Of a DNA stretch of 64,000 nt, positions 47,466-59,099 are shown piece by piece (position 1 is the first letter of the stretch; each line of letters starts with the position of its first letter). The notes beneath the pieces were generated by a model that ran no database searches, was not told the origin of the DNA, and saw only the letters and a list, made by a program, of their open reading frames with translations. Source of the stretch: Lepiota brunneoincarnata (taxonomy: Eukaryota > Basidiomycota > Agaricomycetes > Agaricales > Agaricaceae); the NCBI GenBank assembly GCA_023014365.1, contig JAEBUN010000011.1:1178001-1242000 (forward strand). Direction: 5' to 3'. The position numbers and the translations under genes were made by a program.

Positions 47466-48985
47466 ATGACACTCACCCTGCTCAACGACCTACCAAATGA
47501 AATTCTATTGAATATCGTGAGAGTGAGTGGCACGTCGTAAATCCTGCTAGGCAGCTGATGGTCACCGGACTAGTATCTTATGCGAGGAAACATGGTGCCG
47601 AGGAACATCAGACCTTTACATAACCTTCGCCTCGTATCCAAGCGCTTCAATCACCTTGTCTCCCCAGTCTTATTTTCGACTTTCTCTATTATCCCATCGT
47701 GCCTTCCTCGTAGGCAACACCTCAAAGAGATAGAGGATGACTTAGTTTCTGGAAGGACCGCTGTTTTCACTCATACCATTGCACTAGAAATCAGAACACA
47801 CCACTACTCGAAAAGGGTTGACCCAGATTCATCGTGGTTGAATTTGATGACGCTCACTATACCAAGGCTACCGCAGTTACGACAGATCAAGTAGGTTGTG
47901 GCTATACTCCCACACATTTGACTCACTAATACTGATTAGATGGACCCATCACCCCCGTGCCCTGTATTCACCAGAAGAGATCAACAATCTATTAAGCTTG
48001 TTCGGCTCTGTTCCAACCCTGACCAGCCTCTCCATGTCCTCTAACTCCCGCACATCTCCTCAACTTTCCTTCAAGCCAATCTCCAACCTTTGCCAATTCT
48101 CGTTGATCTGGAGAAGCCCCTGCGGACCCCAAGCAGCCTTGATTTCCGAGATCTCCAACTTGCTTAGCCGTTGTCCGGGACTTGAATATCTTTCGTTCAA
48201 GGTTCTGGAACAATTTTACAAGGAGCGAGAGTTTGGGCCGCCCGTAGAGTTCAGGAGTGTCCTCGAGGCGCTCTCCTTGACAGACTTCGATATCCGACTG
48301 AAGTATCTCAGGGTCCGAGCGGTGCTCTTCACATCCGAAGATTTTCAGAATCACCTGCGACACTTTCGGCATCTGCAGGTGCTCAGAATCGAGTTCGACG
48401 ATACCACGCCCTCTTCAGCGACCCACATTGGTGAGATATGCGCCATCCTCCAGCACGAAGACATTCACCTCAGGGTGCTCACGGCGGACGCTCTCAATCA
48501 TCCATCACTCTTTGACTACTTATCATCGTACTCGGGTCTGGAGCGGTTGACTCTCAGACCCAAACATCCGCTTGATAATTTACCAGGGCTGGTAGATCGG
48601 TTCTTTCGCTGTGCGCTTCCGAACCATGCGCAGTCATTGCGGTTACTCGAGCTGGGGATGGATAAGCCATCGGCCTGGACAGTGACCCTGGAGGGATGTC
48701 AGCTGGAAGAAGTGAAAAGATGTCAGCAGCTGGAGGAGTTGGCTTGTTGGGTAACCATAACATTGGATGATGTGGCTAACAAAAATGAAGATGTGTTGGT
48801 TGGTTTATGTTCCATGTTCCATGCTGCTTTTTTTCTGACTGCGCGGCTGGCAGATTTCGTGGCTTGAAGTGGCATCGGCTCTTCCCCGGCTGGCCACGTT
48901 TACATCACGGCCCACGACTGGTAGACCGCATGATCGGGATAAATTGTTCATGATTGCGGGACAGGCATTGTTACAACCTAGATGA
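47466..48985 (+). CDS. F-box/LRR-like protein, family 2
   Basis: Starts MTLTLLNDLPNEILLNIVR, a clear F-box opening (LP.EIL..I). Intron to YLMRGNMVPRNIRPLHNLRL and VSKRFNHLVSPVLFSTFSI complete the F-box. A second intron (about 47892-47940) leads to WTHHPRALYSPEEINNLLSL and a leucine-rich body (LEYLSFKVLEQF, HLRHFRHLQVLRIEFD, LRVLTADALNHP). A third intron near 48802-48862 joins to SWLEVASALPRLATFTSRP and stop at 48983-48985. Such proteins act as SCF ubiquitin-ligase substrate receptors; the substrate is unknown. The start lies only about 170 bases from the divergent family-1 gene. Confidence 0.7.
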
Positions 48986-49400
48986 CGATAAACTGACCCC
49001 TGTAGTCAGGCCTTTTGTTCTGGGCATGGTAAAGAGATTCAAGCGCACTCATAAACCTCATTACGAACACATCTTCTGAACTTCGATAGAAATGTTTTGC
49101 CCGATATCCGTTAATATACCGACACCGAATATGCAGCTGCTCAGGATTCGGAAGATGACTGCCGAGCTTGGGCCCCGTGATTCGGAGTGCATTGTTCCCT
49201 TTGGCCACACGAAGCAGTTCGGACGGCGCGCAACGGTGCATGCGGGCTTGTGAGGTTCCTCTTCATCTTCTCAAGTCTGTATTTTCTGGTTCGTAAAACT
49301 AGCCAGAAACCATTGATGAAAGAGGAGTGTTGAAAGTATAGGCGTCAAGTGCAAACGAGGCAAAACACTCAATCAACTGAGCTCAAATTTCAATCAGAAC
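48978..49400 (-). pseudogene. F-box/LRR family 1, N-terminal fragment
   Basis: The DNA at about 49270-49400 resembles 47213-47420, the 5' part and promoter of the intact family-1 gene (AACCATTGATGAAAGAGGAG against AACCATTGGTGGAAGAGGAG, then GTGTTGAA in both). Below it an 87-codon frame (HLPNPEQLHIRCRYINGYRA, DVFVMRFMSALESLYHA) may continue the fragment. Truncated, not functional. Confidence 0.4.
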
Positions 49401-49692
49401 GTCGATTTAACTCTGCAAGTTTGGGCTGGGTTGCTGAGTTTTCGACCTGCGCAGATGCGGTGGAAGCGAGAGCGGCTCCTATAATGGCACTGTTAATTTC
49501 ATACTTGCAATAAATTGAGCACGAGTGATGAACACGAAAAGATACGAACCTCGCCTGAAAGAGTGGCACTCATTTCGTGTTTTTGGAAATCGGTTGTCTA
49601 ACTTGTCTTCGAGCTGGAGAAGCATGTGTTTGGTTTTGTTTACCTCCCACCGCTCCTTCGCCCGAGATCAGTTGCCCCTTCTTCCATACTAT
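49401..49692 (-). pseudogene. Duplicated 5' end of the glomulin-like gene
   Basis: Close copy of about 45520-45692: the first two exons of the glomulin-like gene (MSA start region; AQVENSATQPKL). The match ends at about 49408, where family-1 F-box sequence starts instead of more glomulin sequence. A dead fragment marking a duplication edge. Confidence 0.65.
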
Positions 49693-49719
49693 TCCATGTA
49701 CCATCCAGAGAAGTCTAAT

Positions 49720-50604
49720 GTAATGTATTGTTCATATTCATGCAACACCAGCTAGTTTCTACTCGAGACGCCTGCACCAACCCAAGCCTGTATCTCACGC
49801 TCTTTATTCCGACTTTTCTGTAATAACACATCAACCGGCTGTTAGAACCTGAATTGGTAGGTAGTTTGGACGCCCTCTCCTCCGATCCCGGGAAACATTT
49901 GGGAGACAGTACAGTCCGACGCGAAGGATTTCTAATACTCTCCTGGTACAAGTCAATTTGAAAATTGACAAACTTGAGCCCCGAGAATGACGTGTCAATT
50001 TTGGAAGAACCTGTGTCCAAGATTTTGTTTATGTCCTCGGCTGGTCCGTCATCGATGTCGAGTTCCATTTGGCTGGCATAGAAATGGAATTGACATTCGA
50101 TATTGAGCTCTATAAGCAAATGTAGTGAGGGGAGATGAGCGAGAATTGGGAGTAGCCAGCTGTGCACGGAGGCTTGGATGTCCAAGTCCTCAATAGTGAA
50201 TCCTGGCACGTCGCTAATCGTGATGTCATAGAGACTGAAAACAGTCGTGAGGCACAAGCCAGCACCTGGTATCGTGCCTACGGTGTCCAGGTCAGCTGGA
50301 AAATATAGCATGAGTGGTCCCCTAGAAATCAAAAAGGACTCTCTCCTATGGCGCACCCGATGTGTCAAATTGTAATTCTAATAATATTATTATTAATATA
50401 GTGTAAACGGAGCCGCTCCACGGATGCCCAGAATGTACCCAGAAACCTTCCTACAACTTCATCCCCACTAGTGTGATCATATCCAATATACAGGATATCA
50501 AGTTCGGGGAGACAAGTGAGAGAAATACGAGTTCTTGCTGTAGGATGACTCGAGAGAAATTCTTGGATCTTGCAAATGTTATTGTTCCCTTCGAGGAACG
50601 AGGG
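49720..50604 (-). pseudogene. F-box/LRR family 1, copy 2, 3' half
   Basis: Minus strand: PSFLEGNNNICKIQEFLSSH, LPELDILYIGYDHTSGDEVV and FLGTFWASVERLRLHY, then an intron region with a short AT run, and GLCLTTVFSLYDITISDV, IEDLDIQASVHSWLLPILAH, LKFVNFQIDLYQESI. This matches the second half of the intact gene at 45.9-47.3 kb. The coding sequence stops abruptly at 50604, the left edge of the Helitron. The missing 5' half is at 58749-59085. Confidence 0.75.
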
Positions 50605-50610
50605 TAAGAA

Positions 50611-50629
50611 CCCGTGCCGTTGGCACGGG
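50611..50629 (-). terminator. Helitron 3' terminal hairpin
   Basis: Perfect stem of 8 bp, CCCGTGCC and GGCACGGG, with a 3-base loop GTT on the plus strand. It lies 6 bases inside the element's 3' end, where Helitrons carry the hairpin that stops rolling-circle transfer. Confidence 0.75.
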
Positions 50630-50802
50630 GCGTGATTATGCTTCAATTCTAAGTCACACGTAAATCCGAGTTTGTAATCCTGAGTACAATTCCAGTTCTA
50701 TGTACATTACAAATGACTGAACAAACCTAAATTAAATGTTCCATGAAAAAGAAAAAGATGAATGTTCCATAAGAGAAGAAAGATAAATGTTTCATGTTCT
50801 AA

Positions 50803-53800
50803 CTACAAATCCAGTCCATTGAAAACTTCCTTGTATACTACATTGGTGGTTCTTTTGGTAATATTTTCTTCAGGAAATACTACTTTAATCCTGTTTGCAG
50901 ATGTACATCTAGATAGTGCTACATACAATTGGCCATGTGAAAAAACTGGTGTCTGCAGATTAATTCCAACATGCTTTACTGACTGTCCCTGTGACTTGTT
51001 AATAGTCATTGTAAATGTAAGTTGTACTGGAAATTGCCTGCGTTGGAGTGGGATTGGAAGTGTTTCATCATTTGGCTTTAGTATAATTCTTGGAATTAAT
51101 ACTATTGTCCCTGCATATTTGGCATCTCCAGTTATAACTTTGCACTGTATTACCCTTCTCCTAATAGCTATTACAACCATTCTTGTCCCATTGCAAAGTC
51201 CTTTTGATGCATCCAGGTTTCTTATAAGCATCACAGGAGACCCAACCTTCAGAGCTAACCTTGCAAGTGGTAGTCCACTTGCTTGAAGTGATTGAAGGTA
51301 CTCTGCTGGATATGGTTGGTAGTCATTCAAGGTTGGGTTTTCCAGTTGTACTGAGTCTGCACTCATGAGTATATGAGTCTCTCCTGGAAATTTATCAAGA
51401 ATGGTTTCATTGATATCATCCACCTCATCATTCCTTGAAGACAGAATTGTTCTGTCTAAGAAGTACTGGTCAGGCTTGTTGCCCTGTCCAATTTGAGGAT
51501 AAGTGGAATCAATAAGGCTTTCTATAGAGTTCTCAGGGCAACACATTTCAGCAGGGATTTCAACAGTCTCAGCATTATCCAGGGTGTTTCCTGCACCTAT
51601 CCTGAGCAGCCATGCAGCATGTTGCTCTCTTTCTGGAGTGTTGTCTAATCTCATGTTCTGCTGCAAGTAATATATTGTGACATTATTCCAGAGTGGACTA
51701 CGAATGATAGAAGCACCAATAATTTCTTGCCTCAAGCCTTGTGGAACTACTGGCAATGTCTGACGGAAGTTACCACCAAAGACAACTGTAATTCCACCAA
51801 AGGGTAAGTTTGTCCGGAATAAGTCTTGTAAGCAGCAATCAAGAGCATGAATTCCATGGCTATGTTGCATTGGAACTTCATCCCAGATAATGATCTTTGT
51901 CTGCTGCAATACTGGGAACATATGAGATGTACGTGTAATTGGAGATACAGAAGTTTCATCTGCAGGTATTGGAATTTTAAACCTGGAATGAGCAGTTCTG
52001 CCTCCCTCAAGTAATAGAGCAGCAATTCCAGAAGATGCAACACATAGTGCAATATGACCCCTAGATCTGACTGCAGCAGCAAGAGTATTACATACAAATG
52101 TTTTTCCACATCCACCTGCACTGTGAATAAAAAATATTTGTCCCAGGTTGTTATCCACAGATTGAATAGCAGCATTATAGACATTGGCTTGTTCTTGATT
52201 AAAGAGCTGGGTGTTCCTTACAACCATAGCTTCCAGCTCAGCACGATTGTAGTTGAGTTGTTCAGCTAAGATAAAGTTGATAGGAATATCATCCCAAATT
52301 TCACCAGCTCCAGGACCCTGTGATAGGGGCATAGGTGGGAAGTCTTTAAGAGTTTTCCCTGAGCTCATCAGGATTTTATCAAGAAGATGTAAACCATAGT
52401 CATATCTTTGCTCAGGTGTAAATACCCAACCCTGGTAATGGGGAATCTGTTCTAGCCTCCTTGCAAGATCATCACATATAGAGTGCTTGAACCGATCCCA
52501 GAGTGCCTCTGGTGAAGATGGATTGCAGTTTTGTAAAATAACTGCAAACAATGCACGCAATGCAGATCCAGTCTGCATATGACTGGCCTCATCCAAGCAC
52601 TGGATCCACTCTCTATCATTTTCTAGAAGTCCTCTTGCCAAACATGCCTCTCTAAATGTATTATAGACAACTCCATCAAAGGTGCGTAAATATTCAAATG
52701 ATGTTGCACCTGGGACAGAAGTCAACAGAAGTCTGAGGTAAAATCTTTCACCCTGTGCTGGAGATGCAAAATACATCCTTCCAATTGCAGGATCACCCCG
52801 TTGCCTTGGAGACCACTGTTTATTTCCCTTTTTGTATACCCAAGCTCTTGGAAAGTCCTGATATAGTGTGTTATGTGCATCAGGATAATTCCGATTGGCT
52901 TCAAACCAAGCTGTGAGTATAGTTTTGTCCAGGTTGTCTCTAGCAAGAACTGCTTCTACATGATCATCCTCATTATAGTAGATCAACTGTTGATTAGGCA
53001 AGTGGACTGGCAAGCGATAGACTGTTGGTGATTCTGCATGCATAGAGAATTCAAATATATGCCAACATGCTTCAATTGGAGAAATATAGCGAGCATCAAG
53101 ATACTCTTTGATTTCATCCCGCTGCTGATCCTGATTGGTTGAAAGCTCTAGAGTAGCTCGATCATGACCTTTGTAGATATATTTGTGAATGTACTTGACA
53201 GCCTCAACTAAAGCACAGATCTCTACATTAATGTGGCATTGATACTTTGAGCTAAGATATGCATTATAAGGTACAACCCATCGGTTATCATATGTAAAAC
53301 CACCTTTAACAAAAGTACAGCCATTATCAGGTCTAGCATACTTGGGATAGCCATCTTTCCCATATAGTGTGGCAGGATTGAACTCTTTTGGATACTTCTT
53401 GCTACATCTCCCATTTACCATACACTTGGCATTTGGGTGGTCATTTCCACAGGGACCATGTAACATCATGGTAGTAACTACATTGTATAGCTCAGGTTCA
53501 TTAACTGGATCTGGCATCACAGCAGACACAATAGAATCAACATGTGCAGCATCCCGGATCTTGTCAGCAGGATCCAGGAATATTAACAGGTGCATGTGTG
53601 GTAATCCTCTCTTCTGGAACTCTATGGTATGGACCATTGCAACTGCTTTTCCAAAGAGACCTTGTTTAATTTCCTTCAGAAGAGCTTCTTTCTTCTGTTC
53701 AAAAACTCTAGCAACAATATCAGGTCGGTCTGTTACTGTCTGAGGCTTCTGATTATCACCTGAGTCTGCTTCCTGAATTTCAGGCCAGTTTGGATTAGCA

Positions 53801-56180
53801 GTCATAGTCAAGAAGATATCAGGCTTCCGAAAAGTTCTGCAAATAGCCATAGAATCCTGGAACAACTGATTCATATGACGATCACTTCCAATATGTGTTG
53901 AAGGTAAGATTATTCTTCTGCCATGATTTTGGAGATTTAGGTTTTCATCTCAGTCACCAATAGCAATATCTCGAAGGCCTTGATAAACATCAGCTCTAAT
54001 TTGTTTCTGATGAGTTCTAACCCAATTGAGATTACTCTGTTCAACTAAGGCCCAAGCATCAACAACATATTGTTGGAAGAGTTTACCACCCCAAAATAGT
54101 GGAGGCTGAGGATCAGATCATACATGAAATCGATAGGCATAATATGATCGTTGAGTCACAAATTTTGATCTGGTATTGCCTGTTAGTCCAGGATGTGATC
54201 TAATTGCAGTATGCCATCCATCTTCACCATGTGGAAAGAGTAACACATAATGTAAGGAAGAGCAGGAAGGATGGAGGTGACTGATTCTCCAAAGTCCACC
54301 ACCACTCAGACGTAATATAATATCTCTATGATCAGAGTGTTCCTCCAATCCACTGCCAGGAATTACTGCTGCAATATCATCACCTGCAGGAAGATTGTAT
54401 CTTCTTTGGTCCCGTGATCTATCAGCATGTAGCTTGACAAATACTACTGGTTGCTTATTCTCAGGTTGTTGCTGCATAATATCAAATGCACTTTTATACA
54501 GATTGATATAGGGATGTACTTGAGACAACATATCTCCAAGCTCAGCAAGTACAGCACAATCACAAAACCCTTGATTATTTTGGGCTCTGATATCTGCTTG
54601 TTGTTGAGAATCATAAATGTAGATCTGTGCATATACTGGAGATTGGCCTTCAGCTGGCAAGAGAGCACCTGAGAGGTGGTGAAGTTCACCACTTATTTTA
54701 AAGCAGTAAGGACCTGAAGCTCGTGTAATTGATTCATCAATCTTAGTTCCAAGTGATGTAAATGCAAAGGCAGCATTATATCGTCTGATGTTCCCTCTGA
54801 ATGAATCAGATTGGGGACTAATACCACACATGTGTCGTCTCAGAGCAGGATGCATTTCCCTGTATGCAGGTAATTGGACTTGTCCTTGAAGGCAACAAAC
54901 ACCAAACTTGATGTTATCTCTGGTTGATGCTGTAAGTTTTTCAGAGTCAAAGTGAAGAGCTTGACAATATGAACATTGAATGTTCATATGACCCAAGAAA
55001 TGTGGTTCAATGGGTTCTTGATATGGACGGCGTCCTAGAGGAATAGGATTCCGATCCTGAGCATGATTTCTATGATTTCTACGATTTCTATGGCCCTGAG
55101 CAGGATTTCTGTGCTCTGCATTATTCTCAGCCCTATTCTCAGCCCTAATATTTTGAGGTTCATTAATTAGAACCTCATGATCATTTCCCCACTCTTGGAC
55201 TTGAAATTGCTCAAGATTTATCCTAGCCTGGTTATCAAGCTCATCAACTTCATTCTGAATGCCCAGATTATCCTCCTGCTGAAGTTCAGCTTGTTGCTCA
55301 TCTCTCAGCTCTTGGAGAAATCTATCCAAAATAATCCCCTGCATTTCTGCATCCCTATCTGCCTGATCCTGTATATCCTGTTCCACCCTTTGTGTAAGTA
55401 CTTGCTCTAGTTGAGCAAGTCTTTGCTCTTGCTCCAGTTTAGCATGTCTCTGTTCCTGCTCCAACTGAGCAATCCTCTGCTCTCTTGCTCTTTGAGCAAC
55501 CCTTTGTTCTTCTTCTAGTTGAGCAACCCTTTGCTGTTGTATTCTTTCTCTTCCCCTCAGTTCCTGCTCAAGCTGTGCTATACTTGGCCTATCCTGATCA
55601 TGGGTTATATGTGCTATATGCCCCCTGTGCAAATTATTGAAAGCAGGATTAGCCTGAACACCTGAGATATTATGCTGTGGTCTCAGTGGTTGTGCAGCTC
55701 TACTGCTTCCTCTTCCTCTTCCCCTTCCTCTACCTCTACCCCTTGTATGTGAAGGTATAGGAGGTACATTTCTGGGAATAGGATGCATCACAGGTTGATC
55801 ATACCCCTCTGGCATAGGAGTTTCAGGTATGGCAGATAATTGAACATGAGCATTAGATGGGCCAGCAGTAGATGTTGAAGGCCCTGCAATATTGGAAGGA
55901 CCTGCTACCATAGATGGTGCTACTCTACTACCTCTACCCATATCTGCATTCATTACAAATGCTGATTGTAGAGTCTGAACAGATGCTGGATGCTCATCAG
56001 ATACACCAACAGGTACAGGAACTGTATCCCCAAAATTGGGTTGGGAAGGAACAGCAAATAACCCTCGATTTCAGTTACAGCGCTCATCAGGATCTGTCAT
56101 TTCCAACTGTCCTAACCGGTCTGCTGACTGGGTTGATTGGCGTAATTGTTCAGGAGTAGTGGGTGGTGAAAGAGGATTCC
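50803..56180 (-). pseudogene. RepHel transposase of the Helitron, interrupted by three TGA codons
   Basis: One continuous minus-strand frame of about 1,790 codons broken only by TGA at 56071-56073, 54118-54120 and 53950-53952. N-terminal part: low-complexity and a Gln/Glu-rich coiled-coil-like stretch (near 55.3-55.6 kb), then the Helitron N domain (HMNIQCSYCQALHF, LLFPHGEDGWH). Rep domain: HMHLL (the HUH metal site) and KYIHKYIYKG (paired tyrosines). PIF1-type helicase: GGCGKTFVCN, IIWDEVPM, GGNFRQTLPVV and TINKSQGQSV..YVALSRC. The last ORF alone is 1,023 residues and complete at the C-terminus. As given the element cannot make full-length protein. Confidence 0.9.
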
Positions 56181-56529
56181 TATAAATCACATCAAGTCAA
56201 AAACTAAAACAATAGATATGCTAGCATATGACTAACATGTTTGTTAATCAACTCTTTAGTTTTAGAGTTTGACAAATGCACTCCAAAATCACACTGTTTT
56301 TTTCATTAGCTAACCATATAGTCACAATGATGAAAGTCCAACTCACAGTATGAGTATGGGCTTTAGCAAGTTGGTATATCACACTTTGGTAGTAGTAGTA
56401 TGATGTATATCCCCCAGTTGTGGGTCAATCACTGATTCAGTGATATATCACAGTTGTGATGTTTGTTATGGCCCCAGTAATACCCAATAGTGATATATAT
56501 GACTCAAGAGTAAGCCAATCACTAATGAA

Positions 56530-56720
56530 TCACCACTATACTAATGTTTGTGACTGGGTAGTGAGTCAATCACAACAGTAGTGATGTTTGTGATGGGATA
56601 ATGAGTCAATCACAACAGTAGTGATGTTTGTGATGGAATAATGAGTCAATCACAACAGTAGTGATGTTTGTGACTGGATAGTAAGTCAATCACAACAGTA
56701 ATGATGTTAGTGATCCCGTC
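56530..56720. repeat. 40-bp minisatellite in the Helitron leader
   Basis: Four to five near-identical tandem copies of a 40-base unit containing GAGTCAATCACAACAGTA and GTGATGTTTGTGA, with looser copies on both sides from about 56400 to 56820. Lies between the RepHel start and the element's 5' end. Confidence 0.8.
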
Positions 56721-57138
56721 GCAAGCCAACCACCACAGTATCACAATAATAATGATGCCCCTGACCCTTGTAGTGAGCCAATCACAAAAGTAATGATGTA
56801 TCACTGATGTATCACAATATAGCAATGACCCTGTGAGTTCGAGTTTCACTCTCCCTCACATGTAAGGAATTTCGGCTTCTTTGGGTCTATTATGTCATTT
56901 TGGATGTGAGGCGTGAAAGTTGGTGTCCACTAATTGACATCCCCTAGGGAAGGGTGTACATCACGACACTTTTGGAAGATTATCTAATTTTTGATGTACC
57001 ATTGCTGTGGTTCGGCCAATGAGAAATGCTGACATAATTATAGGAAGCTGACCAATTCTGACTAATCCTGACTAATTCTGACTAAGCTTACAAATCGTAC
57101 AAATGGGCTCCACTTAAGGCGGCCTGCCATTCTTTATA

Positions 57139-58744
57139 CAGTGACCCACAAAACCGTTCCAATGTTTTGTACTTTTGACTTAAAGTAGTAATAGCTCAGT
57201 AAATAAAATAGCTAGATTTGTGAATATATTTATAAACATAGCCAAATATGTCATATCTGACCCTGCAAAGTCGCGTTATGTAATACTTCTAAATGAGGCA
57301 ATTATGAATTTTGTAATCATTTTAAGTCATTGGAACGGTTTTGTCAATAGTAATTTTTAATACTAATCCAAGCAATCACATGACTCCGTTGATTGTGAAT
57401 CAACAAGATCATGTGACCACGTGTCTTTGACATATAAATAGATGTGCTGACAGCCATGTCCCATCATTCTCAACCCCCCTACCTACCATGAAGCCATTAT
57501 CTTCTACTCTAAAGCAAACCATCCTCTCTTTGCTAAATTCTCATCATTCCTATACTAAAATTGAGGCAATTACTGGTGTTGGGCGCAGTACCATATCCAG
57601 GCTAGCCTCTAAAAATTGTTCCAGCCTTACTAAATCACTTGGAGGACGTCCTTCAAAACTCTCTACCACTAATATTCGGCATGCTATCCATCTTATCTCT
57701 GCTGGCAAGGCTGAAACTGCTGTAGATATAGCCAAATCTCTTGCTCCCATCATTGGGACATCAGTCTCTTCACAGACTGTAGCAAGGCATCTCAAACAGG
57801 CAGGAATGAAGGCTGTAGTCAAGCAAAAAAAGCCTTTACTCTCTGACAAGCATAGGAGGGCTAGGCTGGATTTTGCTCTGACACACCAGCATTGGACTAT
57901 GGAGGACTGGAAGCTGGTTGTATGGTCTGATGAGACCAAAATTAATTGTTTGGGGTCAGATGGGAGGAAGTGGGGATGGAAAAAGAAGGGAGAGGGGCTT
58001 AGTGAAAGATTGGTCAAGGGAACTCTGAAGTATGGAGGAGGATCAGTGATGGTTTGGGGCTGTATGCTGTGGGATGGCCCAGGCTATGCAGTGAGGATTG
58101 ATGGAAGGATGGATGCAGAGTTGTTTGTGCAAATTTTGGAGGAAGATTTGAAGAAGAGTCTCCAGTGGTACAAGCTTAAACCCTGAGATATTATCTTTCA
58201 GCAAGATAATGACCCCAAACACAAGAGTACACTGGCCAAAGAATGGTTTCAAAAAAATCATTTTAGGCTCCTAACCTGGCCAGCACAGTCACCTGACCTC
58301 AATCGCATTGAACACTTATGGGAATATGTGAAGAGAAAGTTGGGAGAGTATGAATCTCCTCCCAAGGGTATGGAGGAGTTGTGGCAGAGGGTAGAAAAGG
58401 AGTGGGATGCTATTCCAGCTTCTGAGTGTCAGAAGTTAATTGAAAGTATGCCTAGAAGAGTAGCAGCTGTACTCAAAGCCAGGGGGGGCTACTCTAAGTA
58501 CTAGAAATAATAGGATAGCCTAGTATAATATGTCATTGACAAAACCGTTCCAATGACTTAAAATGATTACAAAATTCATAATTGCCTCATTTAGAAGTAT
58601 TACATAACGCAAATTTGCAGGGTCAGATATGACATATTTGGCTATGTTTATAAATATATTCACAAATTTAGCTATTTTATTTACTGAGCTATTACTACTT
58701 TAAGTCAAAAGTACAAAACATTGGAACGGTTTTGTGGGTCACTG
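57139..58744 (+). mobile_element. Tc1/mariner transposon
   Basis: A 1,606-bp element flanked by TA (57137-57138 and 58745-58746). It has long inverted repeats of 210 bp (57139-57348 and 58535-58744) that differ at only about three positions, so insertion was recent. Outer ends read CAGTGACCCACAAAACCG. Each repeat carries ACAAAACCGTTCCAATG at its outer edge and the inverse at its inner edge. The element sits in the TA of the Helitron's TCTA start. Confidence 0.92.
57488..58504 (+). pseudogene. Tc1/mariner transposase with one TGA codon
   Basis: 338 codons from MKPLSSTLKQTILSLLNSHH. N-terminal helix-turn-helix (KIEAITGVGRSTISRLAS) and second DNA-binding region (VSSQTVARHLKQAGMKAV). Catalytic motifs: WSDETKI, QQDNDPKH and SPDLNRIEHLWEYVK, giving the DDE triad; stop at 58502. 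The only lesion is TGA at 58184-58186 just before DIIFQQDND. It needs one suppressed or reverted codon to be whole; as given it is inactive. Confidence 0.9.
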
Positions 58745-58748
58745 TAGA

Positions 58749-59085
58749 TGGCAAGTTCAAATACACAGGGGCTCCCAGACTTGCCAACTTTAGGCAAACA
58801 GGCTGCTCTGGTGCGTATCGGTGGCAATTATCTCCAGCTGTTTGAGGCCTAGACACCCCAAGAGGAACAGAAGAGGGAATATGCCTTGGGAGTATTTTTT
58901 GATGGTGGCCAAGGTGGAGAGGGAAAAAACATGGGCAAATGCCAGAATGTTGCTCCAGGAGAGCCTGCCCCAATGGAACCCAGGCCTGGTGAAACTTATT
59001 GTCTCCAACCTTGCCAAGTGATGGAGGAAGTGGTTGAAGCCAGGATGGAGATCCTTTCATTCATTCCCAATGAGGATCATGTTGC
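58749..59085 (-). pseudogene. F-box/LRR family 1, copy 2, 5' half
   Basis: Minus strand KDLHPGFNHFLHHLARLETI, SFTRPGFHWGRLSWSNILAF, AHVFSLSTLATIKKYSQGIF and GLKQLEIIATDT match the intact gene (46.7-47.0 kb). Lesions: TGG to TGA before KDLHPG, and a frameshift after ATDT; the new frame then reads PEQPVCLKLA, LGAPVYLNLP up to the Helitron edge at 58748. It continues as the 3' half at 50604. Confidence 0.75.
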
Positions 59086-59099
59086 TGTTAGGGAAGTCA

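Larger units (their letters stand above)
50605..58748 (-). mobile_element. Helitron, with a Tc1/mariner element nested inside
   Basis: Rolling-circle transposon on the minus strand. The left edge (3' end) has a hairpin followed by TTCTTA. The right edge (5' end) reads TCTA then, beyond the nested element, TAAAGAATGGC, a usual Helitron TC start preceded by host A. Both edges are placed by comparison with the intact F-box paralog: the two gene halves join in frame (YLNLP + PSFLEG against YLGSLSLEG). Without the Tc1 insertion the element is about 6.5 kb. The 3' terminus CTTA departs from the usual CTRR, so that edge could be off by a few bases. Confidence 0.75.

Noticed and set aside
52054..53743. 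Plus-strand open frames within the Helitron
   Set aside because: They are antisense shadows of the RepHel coding sequence.
56530..56720. CRISPR-like array
   Set aside because: Units are contiguous 40-bp tandem copies without unique spacers, inside a eukaryotic Helitron.
50803..58504. UGA read as an amino acid in transposon genes
   Set aside because: Host genes here end in TGA normally (for example the F-box 2 gene and the kinases C and D), and Arg is expected at several sites, so mutation is simpler than recoding.
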